A stretch of DNA of 39,873 nt, taken from the NCBI GenBank assembly GCA_900551925.1, contig URXR01000003.1, positions 1 to 39,873 of the forward strand. The letters run 5' to 3'. Positions 16,021-23,384 of this stretch are shown here, piece by piece; within the stretch, counting starts at the first letter, position 1; each line of letters opens with the position of its first letter. This stretch comes from an uncultured Mycoplasmatota bacterium. GTDB taxonomy: Bacteria > Bacillota_I > Bacilli_A > RF39 > UBA660. The notes under the pieces are model-generated. The model did not search any database, had not been told where the DNA came from, and saw only the letters and a program-made list of their open reading frames with translations. The position numbers and the translations under genes are program-made.

Positions 16021-17048
16021 TTATCAGCTATAATACTGGTTTTTGTAATTATAATGACTATTAGAATAAATAATATTATATATATACATATTCCTAAAAC
16101 TTTATCATTTATAGCATAAATAATAGAGGCAAAGGCAAATAATATATTCATAGCATAAATGGCTAAAACAGTATTTCTATGAGAAAGTCCTAAATTTAAT
16201 AATTGATGATGGAGATGGGCTTTATCGGGCATATAAATTGGTTGTTTTTTAATACTTCTTCTTATAATAGCAAATAAAGTATCTAGAATTGGTATTCCTA
16301 ATAATAAAACTGGAATAAAGAAGGAAGTCATTGTGATAGTTTTAAATCCTAATAATGAGATAGTAGCAATCATAAAGCCTTGAAACATTGAACCAGAATC
16401 GCCGGAGAATATTTTAGCGGGATAAAAGTTATGACATAAAAATCCTAAAGAAGCTCCGAGCATAATGAAAGCTAGAGAAACATCTAAACCTCCGTAACTA
16501 GCTTTTATAAAAGCAATTATTCCTATGGTTAGATAGAAAATACTACAAGTTCCTGTTGATAAACCATCTAAGCCATCTATTAGATTAATGATATTAACAC
16601 ATCCTAGAATAAATAATATAGTTATTGGATATGCTAATAGTCCAAAATCTAGATGCAGGCTTCCTATAGTTATTTTATCTAAAAGAATTCCTCCATAAAA
16701 TATTACTATACAAGCTGCAATTAATTGCCCTAAGAGTTTAGTTTTAGCTCCAAGAGGCCTTATATCATCTATTACTCCGACGAGAATAATAATAAATGAT
16801 CCTATTAAAATAGAGTTCATTTGAATACTTTCTATACCAAAAAGCATATATCCAAATAAAAATGTTAAGAAAATTCCTAAGCCTCCTAATCGGGGCATAG
16901 GGGTTTTATGAACTTTTCGTTTATTAGGTATATCCATAGCTCCAATATGTTTTGCTACTTTCTTAATATAAAATGTTATTAAAAAGCTAAAGATAAAACA
17001 AGTAAGTATTATTATTAAAATGTGTGAATAATTGCTTAAATCTAACAT
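15993..17048 (-). CDS. tagO: Undecaprenyl-phosphate glycosyl-1-phosphate transferase (TagO/WecA type)
   Basis: Polytopic membrane enzyme of the MraY/WecA/TagO family that loads a sugar-1-phosphate, probably GlcNAc-1-P, onto undecaprenyl phosphate to begin teichoic acid or another wall glycopolymer. The 351 residues have about ten membrane helices. Motifs: DIPNKRKVHKTPMPRLGG (39-56), the Mg-binding D94-D95 (GVIDDIRP), NLIDGLDGL (155-163), FSGDSGS (214-220), and HLHHQLL (278-284), which separates the WecA/TagO branch from MraY. It lies 50 nt after the mbl terminator and has its own terminator. The sugar and polymer are inferred from the family. Confidence 0.85.
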   Translation of the reverse strand: MLDLSNYSHILIIILTCFIFSFLITFYIKKVAKHIGAMDIPNKRKVHKTPMPRLGGLGIFLTFLFGYMLFGIESIQMNSILIGSFIIILVGVIDDIRPLGAKTKLLGQLIAACIVIFYGGILLDKITIGSLHLDFGLLAYPITILFILGCVNIINLIDGLDGLSTGTCSIFYLTIGIIAFIKASYGGLDVSLAFIMLGASLGFLCHNFYPAKIFSGDSGSMFQGFMIATISLLGFKTITMTSFFIPVLLLGIPILDTLFAIIRRSIKKQPIYMPDKAHLHHQLLNLGLSHRNTVLAIYAMNILFAFASIIYAINDKVLGICIYIILFILIVIIITKTSIIADKKENSKEKN

Positions 17049-17082
17049 AAAATCACCTGTTTTAATTATATCATGGATTATT

Positions 17083-17115
17083 TAAAAAAAATAGATAAAC
17101 CTAAGATTTATCTAT
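17083..17115 (-). terminator. Terminator of the rpiB-ywzB-spoIIQ-mbl unit
   Basis: ATAGATAAA and TTTATCTAT form a perfect stem extended by TC/GG wobbles around a TTA loop, followed by TTTTTTT on the minus strand. The mbl stop codon TAG lies in the stem-loop. Confidence 0.85.
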
Positions 17116-18093
17116 ATAATAAAGTTTATCAAGCATGATTCCAGTTCCTTCTGCTACACAAGATAATGGTTCTTCGGCTTTAAAAACCGGTACTTTTAAT
17201 TCTTCTTCTAGAAGTTCTGGTAAGTTATGAAGCAAGGCTCCTCCTCCGGTTAAAATTATTCCTTTTTCTATTATATCAGCAGATAATTCTGGTGGAGTTT
17301 GCTCTAAAACAACTTTAATCATAGAAATTATTTTCTTGATGCTTTCTTTTAAAGCTAATGATATTTCTTCACTAGAGATGGTAATAGTTTTAGGTAAGCC
17401 TCCAATCAAGTCTCTACCTTTTATAGACATTTTTTCTTTAGACTTATCTGGTTTTACTGTACCAATAGTTATTTTGATATTTTCAGCAGTTTTTTCTCCA
17501 ATTAATAATTTATATTTTTCTTTGATGTAATCTATTATATTTTGATCAAAAGTATTTCCAGCTGTTTTAATTGAAGCACTAGTTACAATATTTCCTAAAG
17601 AAAGTACTGCTATATCAGTTGTTCCTCCTCCAATATCTACGACCATATTACCAACTGGTTTTCCAATATCTAAACCTGCTCCAATGGCTGCTACTTTTGG
17701 TTCTTCTTCAACAAATACTTTTTTGGCTCCTGTTCTTTCGGCTACTTCTTTGATAGCATTTTTTTCTACTTCTGTTATATTGGAAGGACAACAAATTAGT
17801 ATTCTTGGTTTAGACATTCTTGTTCCTACTTTTATTCTTTTTAAAAAGTGTTCAAGAAGAGCTCTTACCATATCAAAATTTGCTATTACTCCATCTTTCA
17901 TAGGTCTTATGGCTTTTAATTTTCCTGGAGTTTTACCAAGCATACTATTTGCTTCTTCTCCTACTGCTACAACATTTTTAGTATCCTCATCTATTACGAT
18001 TACACTTGGTTCATTTAAGACTATTCCTTCGCCTTTTACATATATTAAGACATTTACTGTTCCTAAATCTATTCCAATATCTTTACTAAACAT
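17101..18093 (-). CDS. mbl: Rod shape-determining actin homologue Mbl/MreB
   Basis: Bacterial actin that guides side-wall synthesis. The 330-residue product starts at an ATG placed after GAAGGAAATTAAT and 1 nt after the spoIIQ stop; an upstream in-frame ATG inside spoIIQ has no SD and is rejected. Nucleotide-binding motifs: DIGIDLGTVNV (5-15, phosphate 1), VVDIGGGTTDIAV (phosphate 2) and LTGGGALLHNL (adenosine). The stretches PRILICCPSNIT, EEEPKVAAIGAG, LIGEKTAENIK and PPELSADII are closer to Bacillus Mbl than to MreB, and linkage to spoIIQ and murA is also as in Bacillus, where mbl is near them. mreC and mreD do not follow. Confidence 0.92.
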   Translation of the reverse strand: MFSKDIGIDLGTVNVLIYVKGEGIVLNEPSVIVIDEDTKNVVAVGEEANSMLGKTPGKLKAIRPMKDGVIANFDMVRALLEHFLKRIKVGTRMSKPRILICCPSNITEVEKNAIKEVAERTGAKKVFVEEEPKVAAIGAGLDIGKPVGNMVVDIGGGTTDIAVLSLGNIVTSASIKTAGNTFDQNIIDYIKEKYKLLIGEKTAENIKITIGTVKPDKSKEKMSIKGRDLIGGLPKTITISSEEISLALKESIKKIISMIKVVLEQTPPELSADIIEKGIILTGGGALLHNLPELLEEELKVPVFKAEEPLSCVAEGTGIMLDKLYYIDKS

Positions 18094-18094
18094 A

Positions 18095-18739
18095 TTAATT
18101 TCCTTCGTTGTTTGCAAAGAAATCTTCTGGATTAACTAAAATGTTTTTATTATATAATTCAAAGTGTAAATGATTACCTAAGTCACTACTTATATTATTA
18201 GTGCCACTGGTTGCTATTACTTGTCCTTGAGTAACTTGATCTTTTTCTTTTACTTTTACATCATTTACTGATTGATAAACACTAATCATTTCATTATTAT
18301 GTTCTATTTTAATAGTGGTTCCTACTATGTCATCAGTTGTTACGGAAAGAACTGTTCCATCTGCTATAGCGTTTACTTCAAAAACATTTTCACTAACATA
18401 ATCTACTCCAGTATTTTGAATATACGTGTTTTCATAATAAATAATAGCGTCTTCTTGAGATTTTTCTTCGGCTTCATAATCATAATAACTTTTGCCTATT
18501 TCTACGGTATTATCAGTATAAGGTCTTATGATGTCCATTGGAGTTTGTTCTTCTTCAGTTGATACTGGCATTACGTTATCGGTTAATATTTCATATGAAA
18601 CATAGTCAAGATTATCGTTATAAGTATCTTCTGCTACAGAAAGAGATTGTGTAACAGCGTATCCTAATAAACATATTAATGCTACTATTGATATTATTAT
18701 TCCTTGTAATAGATAATATTTAGTGTTTCTTTTTAACAT
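18095..18739 (-). CDS. spoIIQ: Stage II sporulation protein Q, degenerate LytM/M23 domain
   Basis: Forespore-side partner of SpoIIIAH in the feeding-tube complex during engulfment (known for the family). 214 residues: membrane helix about 10-32, an Asp/Glu-rich extracytoplasmic stem, and a LytM fold from about 105. The first zinc ligand (His of HxGxD) is Asn109 in NTGVDY; the YxH histidine is Gln156 (VYQSV). D113 and the terminal pair H190, H192 (GNHLHFEL) are kept. The site is therefore probably inactive as a peptidase, as in Bacillus SpoIIQ. A generic M23 protein is possible, but the neighbours mbl, ywzB and murA support SpoIIQ. Its SD is inside a hairpin (18748-18779). mbl follows after 1 nt. 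Confidence 0.82.
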   Translation of the reverse strand: MLKRNTKYYLLQGIIISIVALICLLGYAVTQSLSVAEDTYNDNLDYVSYEILTDNVMPVSTEEEQTPMDIIRPYTDNTVEIGKSYYDYEAEEKSQEDAIIYYENTYIQNTGVDYVSENVFEVNAIADGTVLSVTTDDIVGTTIKIEHNNEMISVYQSVNDVKVKEKDQVTQGQVIATSGTNNISSDLGNHLHFELYNKNILVNPEDFFANNEGN

Positions 18740-18745
18740 ATAAAA

Positions 18746-18779
18746 TCACCTCATTATAAGTTTTTACAAATAATGAGGT
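18746..18779 (-). promoter_or_regulatory. Hairpin overlapping the spoIIQ ribosome binding site
   Basis: On the minus strand ACCTCATTA (18779-18771) pairs perfectly with TAATGAGGT (18756-18748); the 3' arm carries the GAGGTGA Shine-Dalgarno sequence of spoIIQ. The T-poor sequence after it (GATTTTAT) makes a complete terminator for ywzB less likely, although that is an alternative. Confidence 0.55.
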
Positions 18780-18792
18780 TTTATACATATTT

Positions 18793-18990
18793 TTAAATTA
18801 TTTTTGAAAGACTAGCACAGTCATATATGAAGTTTGTTACTAAGTAAATTAAAGATAAAGCTAAAAAGAAATAGAATAGTCTTGCTTGAAATATTTTGTT
18901 TTTTTTGAAAATTTGATTAATATTTATAGAATCAAGAGCTAAAATTACTAGAGGTGTTATAAAAGCATATAATAGAAATTTAACGAGCAT
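18793..18990 (-). CDS. ywzB: DUF1146 (YwzB-like) two-helix membrane protein
   Basis: 65 residues with two membrane helices (about 4-20 and 37-57) linked by the family's conserved piece SININQIFKKNKIFQARLF, and the ending LVTNFIYD. DUF1146 proteins have no established function. In Bacillus ywzB lies in the murAA-spoIID-spoIIQ neighbourhood, and here it sits between rpiB (11-nt overlap) and spoIIQ, which supports the call. Confidence 0.8.
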   Translation of the reverse strand: MLVKFLLYAFITPLVILALDSININQIFKKNKIFQARLFYFFLALSLIYLVTNFIYDCASLSKII

Positions 18991-19420
18991 TGTCGTAATC
19001 CTTAATTTCTTTTATTCTTCTTTGATATTTTTCATCTTGAAGATGCTTTGAAGATAGGAATGTTTCAATCATTTTTATAGCTTCTTCTTTATTTAAATCT
19101 CCTCTTAGGGCTAGAACGTTAGCATTATTGTGTTCTTTAGCTAGTTTGGCATCATTTATGGAATCTATTTTAGCACACATGACATTTTTTACTTTATTGG
19201 CGGCGATTGAAATGCCTATTCCTGTACCACAGATGGCTATTCCTAAGTCAGCTTTTTTATCTCTTATAGTTTTTCCTAGTAAAATACCATATTTAGGAAA
19301 ATCAACGGATTCAGTAGAGTTTGTTCCTAAATCTAGTATTTCATAGTTATTTTTTAAAGTTTTTATTAATTCTTGTTTTAAGTTATATCCTCGATGATCA
19401 GATGCTAATGCTATTTTCAT
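18980..19420 (-). CDS. rpiB: Ribose-5-phosphate isomerase B
   Basis: Interconverts ribose 5-phosphate and ribulose 5-phosphate (RpiB/LacAB fold). 146 residues, full length. Signature MKIALASDHRGYNLK (1-15) with D8/H9, then VDFPKYG, the catalytic-loop CGTGIGISIAANK, and ALRGD near the C-terminus. A LacA/LacB (galactose-6-phosphate isomerase) call is disfavoured because it stands alone, outside any sugar operon. A TATAAT box lies just upstream of its AGAGGTGAAATT SD with no clear -35. Confidence 0.92.
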   Translation of the reverse strand: MKIALASDHRGYNLKQELIKTLKNNYEILDLGTNSTESVDFPKYGILLGKTIRDKKADLGIAICGTGIGISIAANKVKNVMCAKIDSINDAKLAKEHNNANVLALRGDLNKEEAIKMIETFLSSKHLQDEKYQRRIKEIKDYDNAR

Positions 19421-19458
19421 AATTTCACCTCTAGTAGTATTATATACTATTTAAAGGC

Positions 19459-19482
19459 AAAAAAAAAGCGTTTAGCTTTTTA
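19459..19482 (-). terminator. Terminator of rpmE
   Basis: AAAAAGC and GCTTTTT pair around a TAAAC loop and run into a T tract of the minus strand. The rpmE stop codon is in the 5' arm/loop. Confidence 0.8.
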
Positions 19483-19681
19483 ATCCATATTTTTGTCTGA
19501 ATTTTTCAACATTTCCTGTTAATGTAGCAGTTCCTTGTTTTCCAGTATAGAATGGATGACATTTTGAGCAAATTTCAACATGGATTTCATCTTGATCTGA
19601 TGTTGACATTGCTTTAAAGCTTTCTCCACATAAACATTTGAATGTTACTTCTTTTTGTTTTTTATGAATATCTTTTTTCAT
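19472..19681 (-). CDS. rpmE: 50S ribosomal protein L31 (zinc-binding type)
   Basis: 69 residues starting MKKDIHKKQ; an AGGAG 8 nt before this ATG fixes the start, and the longer frame (extra MAHAMAEGDEE) is really leader sequence. The four zinc-ribbon cysteines are present: C16, C18, C38, C41 (FKCLCG...ICSKCHPFYTG), so this is the C+ form, typical of zinc-replete growth. It has its own sigma-A promoter inside the end of murA and its own terminator. The leader contains a GC-rich hairpin that may serve autoregulation. Confidence 0.96.
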   Translation of the reverse strand: MKKDIHKKQKEVTFKCLCGESFKAMSTSDQDEIHVEICSKCHPFYTGKQGTATLTGNVEKFRQKYGLKS

Positions 19682-19690
19682 TTCTTCGTC

Positions 19691-19712
19691 TCCTTCCGCC
19701 ATGGCATGGGCC
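19691..19712 (-). promoter_or_regulatory. GC-rich hairpin in the rpmE leader
   Basis: Between promoter and SD, ATGGC-CCAT-GCCAT forms a short stem, within a G+C-rich stretch (ATGGCCCATGCCATGGCGG) that stands out here. L31 leaders with conserved structure have been reported in Firmicutes; I cannot align this one to them. Confidence 0.35.
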
Positions 19713-19734
19713 ATAGTAATAATAATTCTTTAGT

Positions 19735-19763
19735 AGTATATCAAATTTTAACTTGTTTGGCAA
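19735..19763 (-). promoter_or_regulatory. Sigma-A promoter of rpmE
   Basis: TTGCCA (19763-19758), 17 bp, TATACT (19740-19735), reading toward rpmE. The -35 is in the last codons of murA. Confidence 0.75.
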
Positions 19764-21016
19764 GTTTTTTCTTCTAATTTTATATCAGCTTTAGTATTGG
19801 ATAATTTTTCTATGATTCCTTCATAGCCTCTTAGAATATGTTCAACGTCATTTATGGTTGTTTTTCCTTTGGCGATTAAGCCAGCGATTATAAGGGCTGC
19901 GCCTGCTCTTAGGTCTGTTGCTGTTACTTCTTCACCTTTTAAAGGAGTTATACCATTAATAGTTGCTTCTTGTTCTTTGACGATGATGTCTGCTCCCATT
20001 TTATTTAAATAAGGAACGTGCATAAATCTGTTTTCATATATAGTTTCAGTTATCTTAGAGCTTCCTTTACATTGAGTTAAGAATACTGACAATGGTTGTT
20101 GAAGGTCTGTTGGAAACCCAGGATAATAGTAGGTATTAACATTTATTCCTTTTAATTTATTGGTTTTTTTACAAATAATAGTATCTTCTGCTACTTGGAT
20201 ATCTGCTCCAGCTTCTTTTAATTTTGATGTTAATGATTCAATATGTTCAGGAATAACATTGGTGATCTTTAAAGGATTTCCTAAAAGGGCTCCTATTATA
20301 GTGTATGTTCCAGCTTCAATTCTATCAGGAATTATTTCAACGAAACCTTTTTTTAGAGTGTCTACTCCTTTTATCTTAATAACACTAGTTCCGGCTCCAG
20401 TTATATTTGCTCCCATATTATTTAAGAAAGTAGCAACATTTACTATTTCTGGTTCACGAGCAGCATTTTCTATTATTGTTGTTCCTTCGGCTTTAGTTGC
20501 TGCGAGCATAATATTTATAGTGGCTCCTACTGAGGCTACATCTAAATATATTCTATCTCCTTTTAATTTAGGCGCTTTTATTATATATTTATCTCCATCA
20601 ATTTTAATAGTGGCTCCTAATTTTTTAAAACCTTCTAGGTGTAAATTTATAGGTCTTGATCCTATTTTACATCCTCCAGGGAAATACATTTCAACATATT
20701 TATATTTAGCAAGTAAAGCTCCCATAAAATAATATGATGCTCTTAATTTACTAGAAATTTTTTCAGGAATTACTTTATTTTCCATATTTTTAGAACTAAT
20801 AATCATAGTTTCTGTTGCTCTTTTAACATCTATATTTAAAAATTTTAGAATTTCTTCTAAAGCATCTATATCAGAAATTTCAGGAACATTACATAAGGTT
20901 ACTTCTTCATCGGATAAAATAGCAGCAGGTATAATGGCTACTGCAGCATTTTTAGCACCACTTATTCTAATTGTTCCTTCTAAATCTTTATTTCCATTTA
21001 TGATAATCTTCTTCAT
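19748..21016 (-). CDS. murA: UDP-N-acetylglucosamine 1-carboxyvinyltransferase
   Basis: First committed step of peptidoglycan synthesis: adds enolpyruvate from PEP to UDP-GlcNAc in the cytoplasm. 422 residues, full length, two EPSP-synthase-like domains. The N-terminus has SGAKNAA (19-25), and the catalytic C116 lies in GGCKIGSRPINLH, so it is a fosfomycin-sensitive type site (Cys not Asp). C-terminal motifs YPGFPTDLQQP and DLRAGAALI are intact. Bacillota often have two MurA copies; which one this is cannot be told, but linkage to spoIIQ-mbl recalls murAA. A good promoter lies about 75 nt upstream. Confidence 0.96.
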   Translation of the reverse strand: MKKIIINGNKDLEGTIRISGAKNAAVAIIPAAILSDEEVTLCNVPEISDIDALEEILKFLNIDVKRATETMIISSKNMENKVIPEKISSKLRASYYFMGALLAKYKYVEMYFPGGCKIGSRPINLHLEGFKKLGATIKIDGDKYIIKAPKLKGDRIYLDVASVGATINIMLAATKAEGTTIIENAAREPEIVNVATFLNNMGANITGAGTSVIKIKGVDTLKKGFVEIIPDRIEAGTYTIIGALLGNPLKITNVIPEHIESLTSKLKEAGADIQVAEDTIICKKTNKLKGINVNTYYYPGFPTDLQQPLSVFLTQCKGSSKITETIYENRFMHVPYLNKMGADIIVKEQEATINGITPLKGEEVTATDLRAGAALIIAGLIAKGKTTINDVEHILRGYEGIIEKLSNTKADIKLEEKTCQTS

Positions 21017-21090
21017 ATTACATACCTCAAATCTTTTCTATAGTAATATATGCCTAGAACATATATTAGTTCCTATTGGCTTGTATAGAT

Positions 21091-21119
21091 ATAATATCAT
21101 TTTTTTTAATTATTTTCAA
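21091..21119 (-). promoter_or_regulatory. Sigma-A promoter of murA
   Basis: TTGAAA (21119-21114), 17 bp, TATTAT (21096-21091). The leader between it and murA is about 70 nt and holds a 7-bp inverted repeat (ATATATG / CATATAT) around TTCTAGG. Confidence 0.75.
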
Positions 21120-21164
21120 CATAGTTAAAGATTTGAAGTAATTTTTTTAATAGAAAATATTACC

Positions 21165-21193
21165 AATTTATTAGATATTGGTATTTTTATACT
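21165..21193 (-). terminator. Weak terminator-like hairpin after the HAD gene
   Basis: TACCAAT and ATTGGTA form a short stem around ATCTAATAA. The minus-strand tail (ATATTTTC) is only moderately T-rich, so efficiency is doubtful. Confidence 0.4.
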
Positions 21194-21206
21194 TATATAG
21201 TATTTT

Positions 21207-21698
21207 TTAAAACATCTCTATTAATTCTTTTAACTCTTTTACTACTTTATAGCCTTTACCATTACCTTTTAGACTAAATCTTACAGGAATACCTTCTTCT
21301 TTTTCCCATTCTCTTAAGTTACCAGCATAGTCATCTACTAAAATGGCTCCTTTAGTATGAATCATTTTAGTTTTAGAAATTTCTTTAGGACAAGGAATAA
21401 TAGTAATATCTTGGAAATACTTTCTGATATATTTTATTTTTAAGGTTGCTTCATTTAAAGAGTTAACATGAGTTAAAATAGCTAAATTGAATTTATTACT
21501 GGCTATTATTTTAGTAATGTCTTCGATGGCATCATTTATGATGTTTTCATCTATTAAAAGTTTTTCCCAAGGGTAATTTGCATAAAATTTGCGTTCTTCT
21601 TCTGGGGAAATATTGTTTTGTTCTTTTTCTTTTGATAAAGGAGTTAAGGTGTCTAAAATCACTCCGTCAAAATCTATGTATAAGTTTAATCTATCCAT
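21207..21698 (-). CDS. HAD-superfamily hydrolase (5'-nucleotidase-like)
   Basis: 163 residues from the ATG that follows AAAGGAGGCTTT; 15 residues of the longer frame are rejected. HAD motif I is IDFDGVILDT (D9 nucleophile, D11), motif II is LTHVN, and the last motif is LVDDYAGNL with two aspartates that hold Mg2+. The cap is small. The fold is that of soluble HAD phosphatases such as the 5'(3')-deoxyribonucleotidase-like group. The substrate is not evident. It stands alone between the surface-protein cluster and murA. Confidence 0.78.
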   Translation of the reverse strand: MDRLNLYIDFDGVILDTLTPLSKEKEQNNISPEEERKFYANYPWEKLLIDENIINDAIEDITKIIASNKFNLAILTHVNSLNEATLKIKYIRKYFQDITIIPCPKEISKTKMIHTKGAILVDDYAGNLREWEKEEGIPVRFSLKGNGKGYKVVKELKELIEMF

Positions 21699-21732
21699 AA
21701 AGCCTCCTTTTTTTATTCTATTATAATAATAT

Positions 21733-21769
21733 ATGAAAAGCAAGATAAGTTTTGTGCTTATCTTGCTTT
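21733..21769 (-). terminator. Terminator of the Asn-rich surface protein gene
   Basis: A perfect 13-bp stem, AAAGCAAGATAAG / CTTATCTTGCTTT, around a 7-base loop and followed by TTTTCATAT on the minus strand. Confidence 0.85.
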
Positions 21770-21772
21770 AAA

Positions 21773-23365
21773 TTATTTTACTTTTTTATAAATTCCTGTA
21801 TATTTATAACCTTGATCAATTAGTGTTTGATCGTTTTTACTATAAGACCAAGCTTCATATGTTTTAGTCTCATCATAAGCTTCTTGAATTATAGTACGTG
21901 TTTTCTTATGATAGTAATATGTCTTAGTTTGAACTCTATCTACTCCATATCCTACGATTTCATCTACTGTTAAATATATAGGTATTTGTTTTTTAACTAC
22001 TGTTTTACATACAGCTCTTAAGTCTGAGGCTGTATCAGAAGTTGTAGTAGTAGATGAAGCACTTCTTGTGTATTTATGGAATTTATATTTTGGTGTTACG
22101 TCACATACTGTACCACAATCTTCATAACTCATTCCAGCGAAAACATATTTTACGCTAGAACTACTATCAAGAACTGTAGATGAAACTACTGTTCCAGCAT
22201 ATTGCCATCCACCACTGTTAGTAATGTATGTTGTATTAGTTGTTTGATCTATAAAGTATTCATATTCTCCACAGGCATATTTTGTGTATGAACCCATTTG
22301 TCTTACAACTTGTTGCCAAATTGGTTTTGATTTATTAGTTTTGTAGGTTGTAGTTAATTTATATCCTACTTTTTCATACCAAACTGTATCATGTTTACCC
22401 CAATCGATGTTGTTGTTGTTTGGATCGTATTCTATATTAGCTGACCAATCTGACCATTTGCTATATTCAGCATCATGGTGAATAGTGACTTTTTTACGAT
22501 ATAAGTATTTATATACTGGATCCTCAGGATCTGGTTTTGGATCTGGATCTGGTTTTGGATCTGGTTTATCTGGTACTATTATTTCTGTTACTTTATTAAC
22601 AGTTTTGTTAATTGTTGTTGTTATTTTCTTAAAGAAATTAGAAACTTTAGAACCTCCTCCAGAAGATCCTGCTGCTACTGTTTGTTTAGTACTTTCTTGT
22701 TTTTCACAAATGTCATTTAAACAATAGTCATAACATCCTAAGTAAACTACTATGTAATCTTCTTCATCACCACATTTTAAGTTTACTTTCATCTTGTATT
22801 CATCTTTAAGTCTAGTGATTTCAACGTATGAGTCATCAGTATCACACATTTCACCATTTTTATCTTTTATTTCAAGTAACAATTTCATTTCTAACATTTC
22901 CCCAAGGGTTAATTTTTTAGTATCCCCTTCTTTTTGAGGTAATCTGTCAGTAGTATAATATGCTATTGCTACTTCTTTCATAGTATTTAGGTTTTCTTGG
23001 AAAATTCTATCATAGAATGGATTTAAAGCATCACTTAATGAATCATTTAGACCAGATTTAGTTGGAAATAACCATAGTAATATAAATATGAATAAAGCGG
23101 CACATAAGAACCCTATTAAAAATCTTTTAATATAATGACTTAATGGTTTTTTATAATATGGCATGTTATTATAATCATTATAATAACCATTATTCATGTT
23201 GTTATAGCCATTATTATAAGGATTGTTATATCCATTGTTCATGTTGTTATAATAATCATTGTTATTGTTTGGATATTGATTCATATTATTAAATTGATTA
23301 TTATTATTCATATTTTCATTATTGTTCATATTATTAAAATCATTATTATTTGGATTGTTATTCAT
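21773..23365 (-). CDS. Membrane-anchored surface protein with Asn-rich cytoplasmic tail
   Basis: 530 residues, no family recognised. Residues 1-70 are low-complexity Asn/Met/Tyr/Gly repeats (MNNGYNN-type units). A basic SHYIKR segment leads into one membrane helix (81-100), so the Asn-rich part should stay inside. Outside, residues about 110-230 form a compact domain starting MKEVAIAYYTTDRLP with four or more cysteines (MCDT, LKCG, YLGCYDYC), reminiscent of pilin-like globular domains. A short helix, a Pro/Asp linker (DKPDPKPDPDPKPDP, about 270-284) and a Tyr/Trp/Thr-rich C-terminal region (WSDW, YYYHKKT) follow. The SD is AAAAGGGGG, 7 nt before ATG, 19 nt after the previous gene. It shares the perfect promoter upstream of the 604-residue protein. 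Confidence 0.75.
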   Translation of the reverse strand: MNNNPNNNDFNNMNNNENMNNNNQFNNMNQYPNNNNDYYNNMNNGYNNPYNNGYNNMNNGYYNDYNNMPYYKKPLSHYIKRFLIGFLCAALFIFILLWLFPTKSGLNDSLSDALNPFYDRIFQENLNTMKEVAIAYYTTDRLPQKEGDTKKLTLGEMLEMKLLLEIKDKNGEMCDTDDSYVEITRLKDEYKMKVNLKCGDEEDYIVVYLGCYDYCLNDICEKQESTKQTVAAGSSGGGSKVSNFFKKITTTINKTVNKVTEIIVPDKPDPKPDPDPKPDPEDPVYKYLYRKKVTIHHDAEYSKWSDWSANIEYDPNNNNIDWGKHDTVWYEKVGYKLTTTYKTNKSKPIWQQVVRQMGSYTKYACGEYEYFIDQTTNTTYITNSGGWQYAGTVVSSTVLDSSSSVKYVFAGMSYEDCGTVCDVTPKYKFHKYTRSASSTTTTSDTASDLRAVCKTVVKKQIPIYLTVDEIVGYGVDRVQTKTYYYHKKTRTIIQEAYDETKTYEAWSYSKNDQTLIDQGYKYTGIYKKVK

Positions 23366-23384
23366 ATTAAAACCCCCTTTTATA

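Noticed and set aside
17684..18139. 151-codon plus-strand frame
   Set aside because: Antisense to mbl, which is fully conserved in the other strand; no ribosome binding site.
20160..20732. 190-codon plus-strand frame
   Set aside because: Antisense to murA, with no SD; its apparent protein is the hydrophobic shadow of a conserved enzyme gene.
22485..22727. Gly-Ser repeat protein on the plus strand
   Set aside because: It is the reverse reading of the Pro-Asp linker of the Asn-rich surface protein.
23160..23365. Tandem AT-rich repeats considered as CRISPR or DNA repeat array
   Set aside because: They are codons of the Asn/Met/Tyr-rich tail (AAT/ATG/TAT units) with no fixed repeat-spacer structure.
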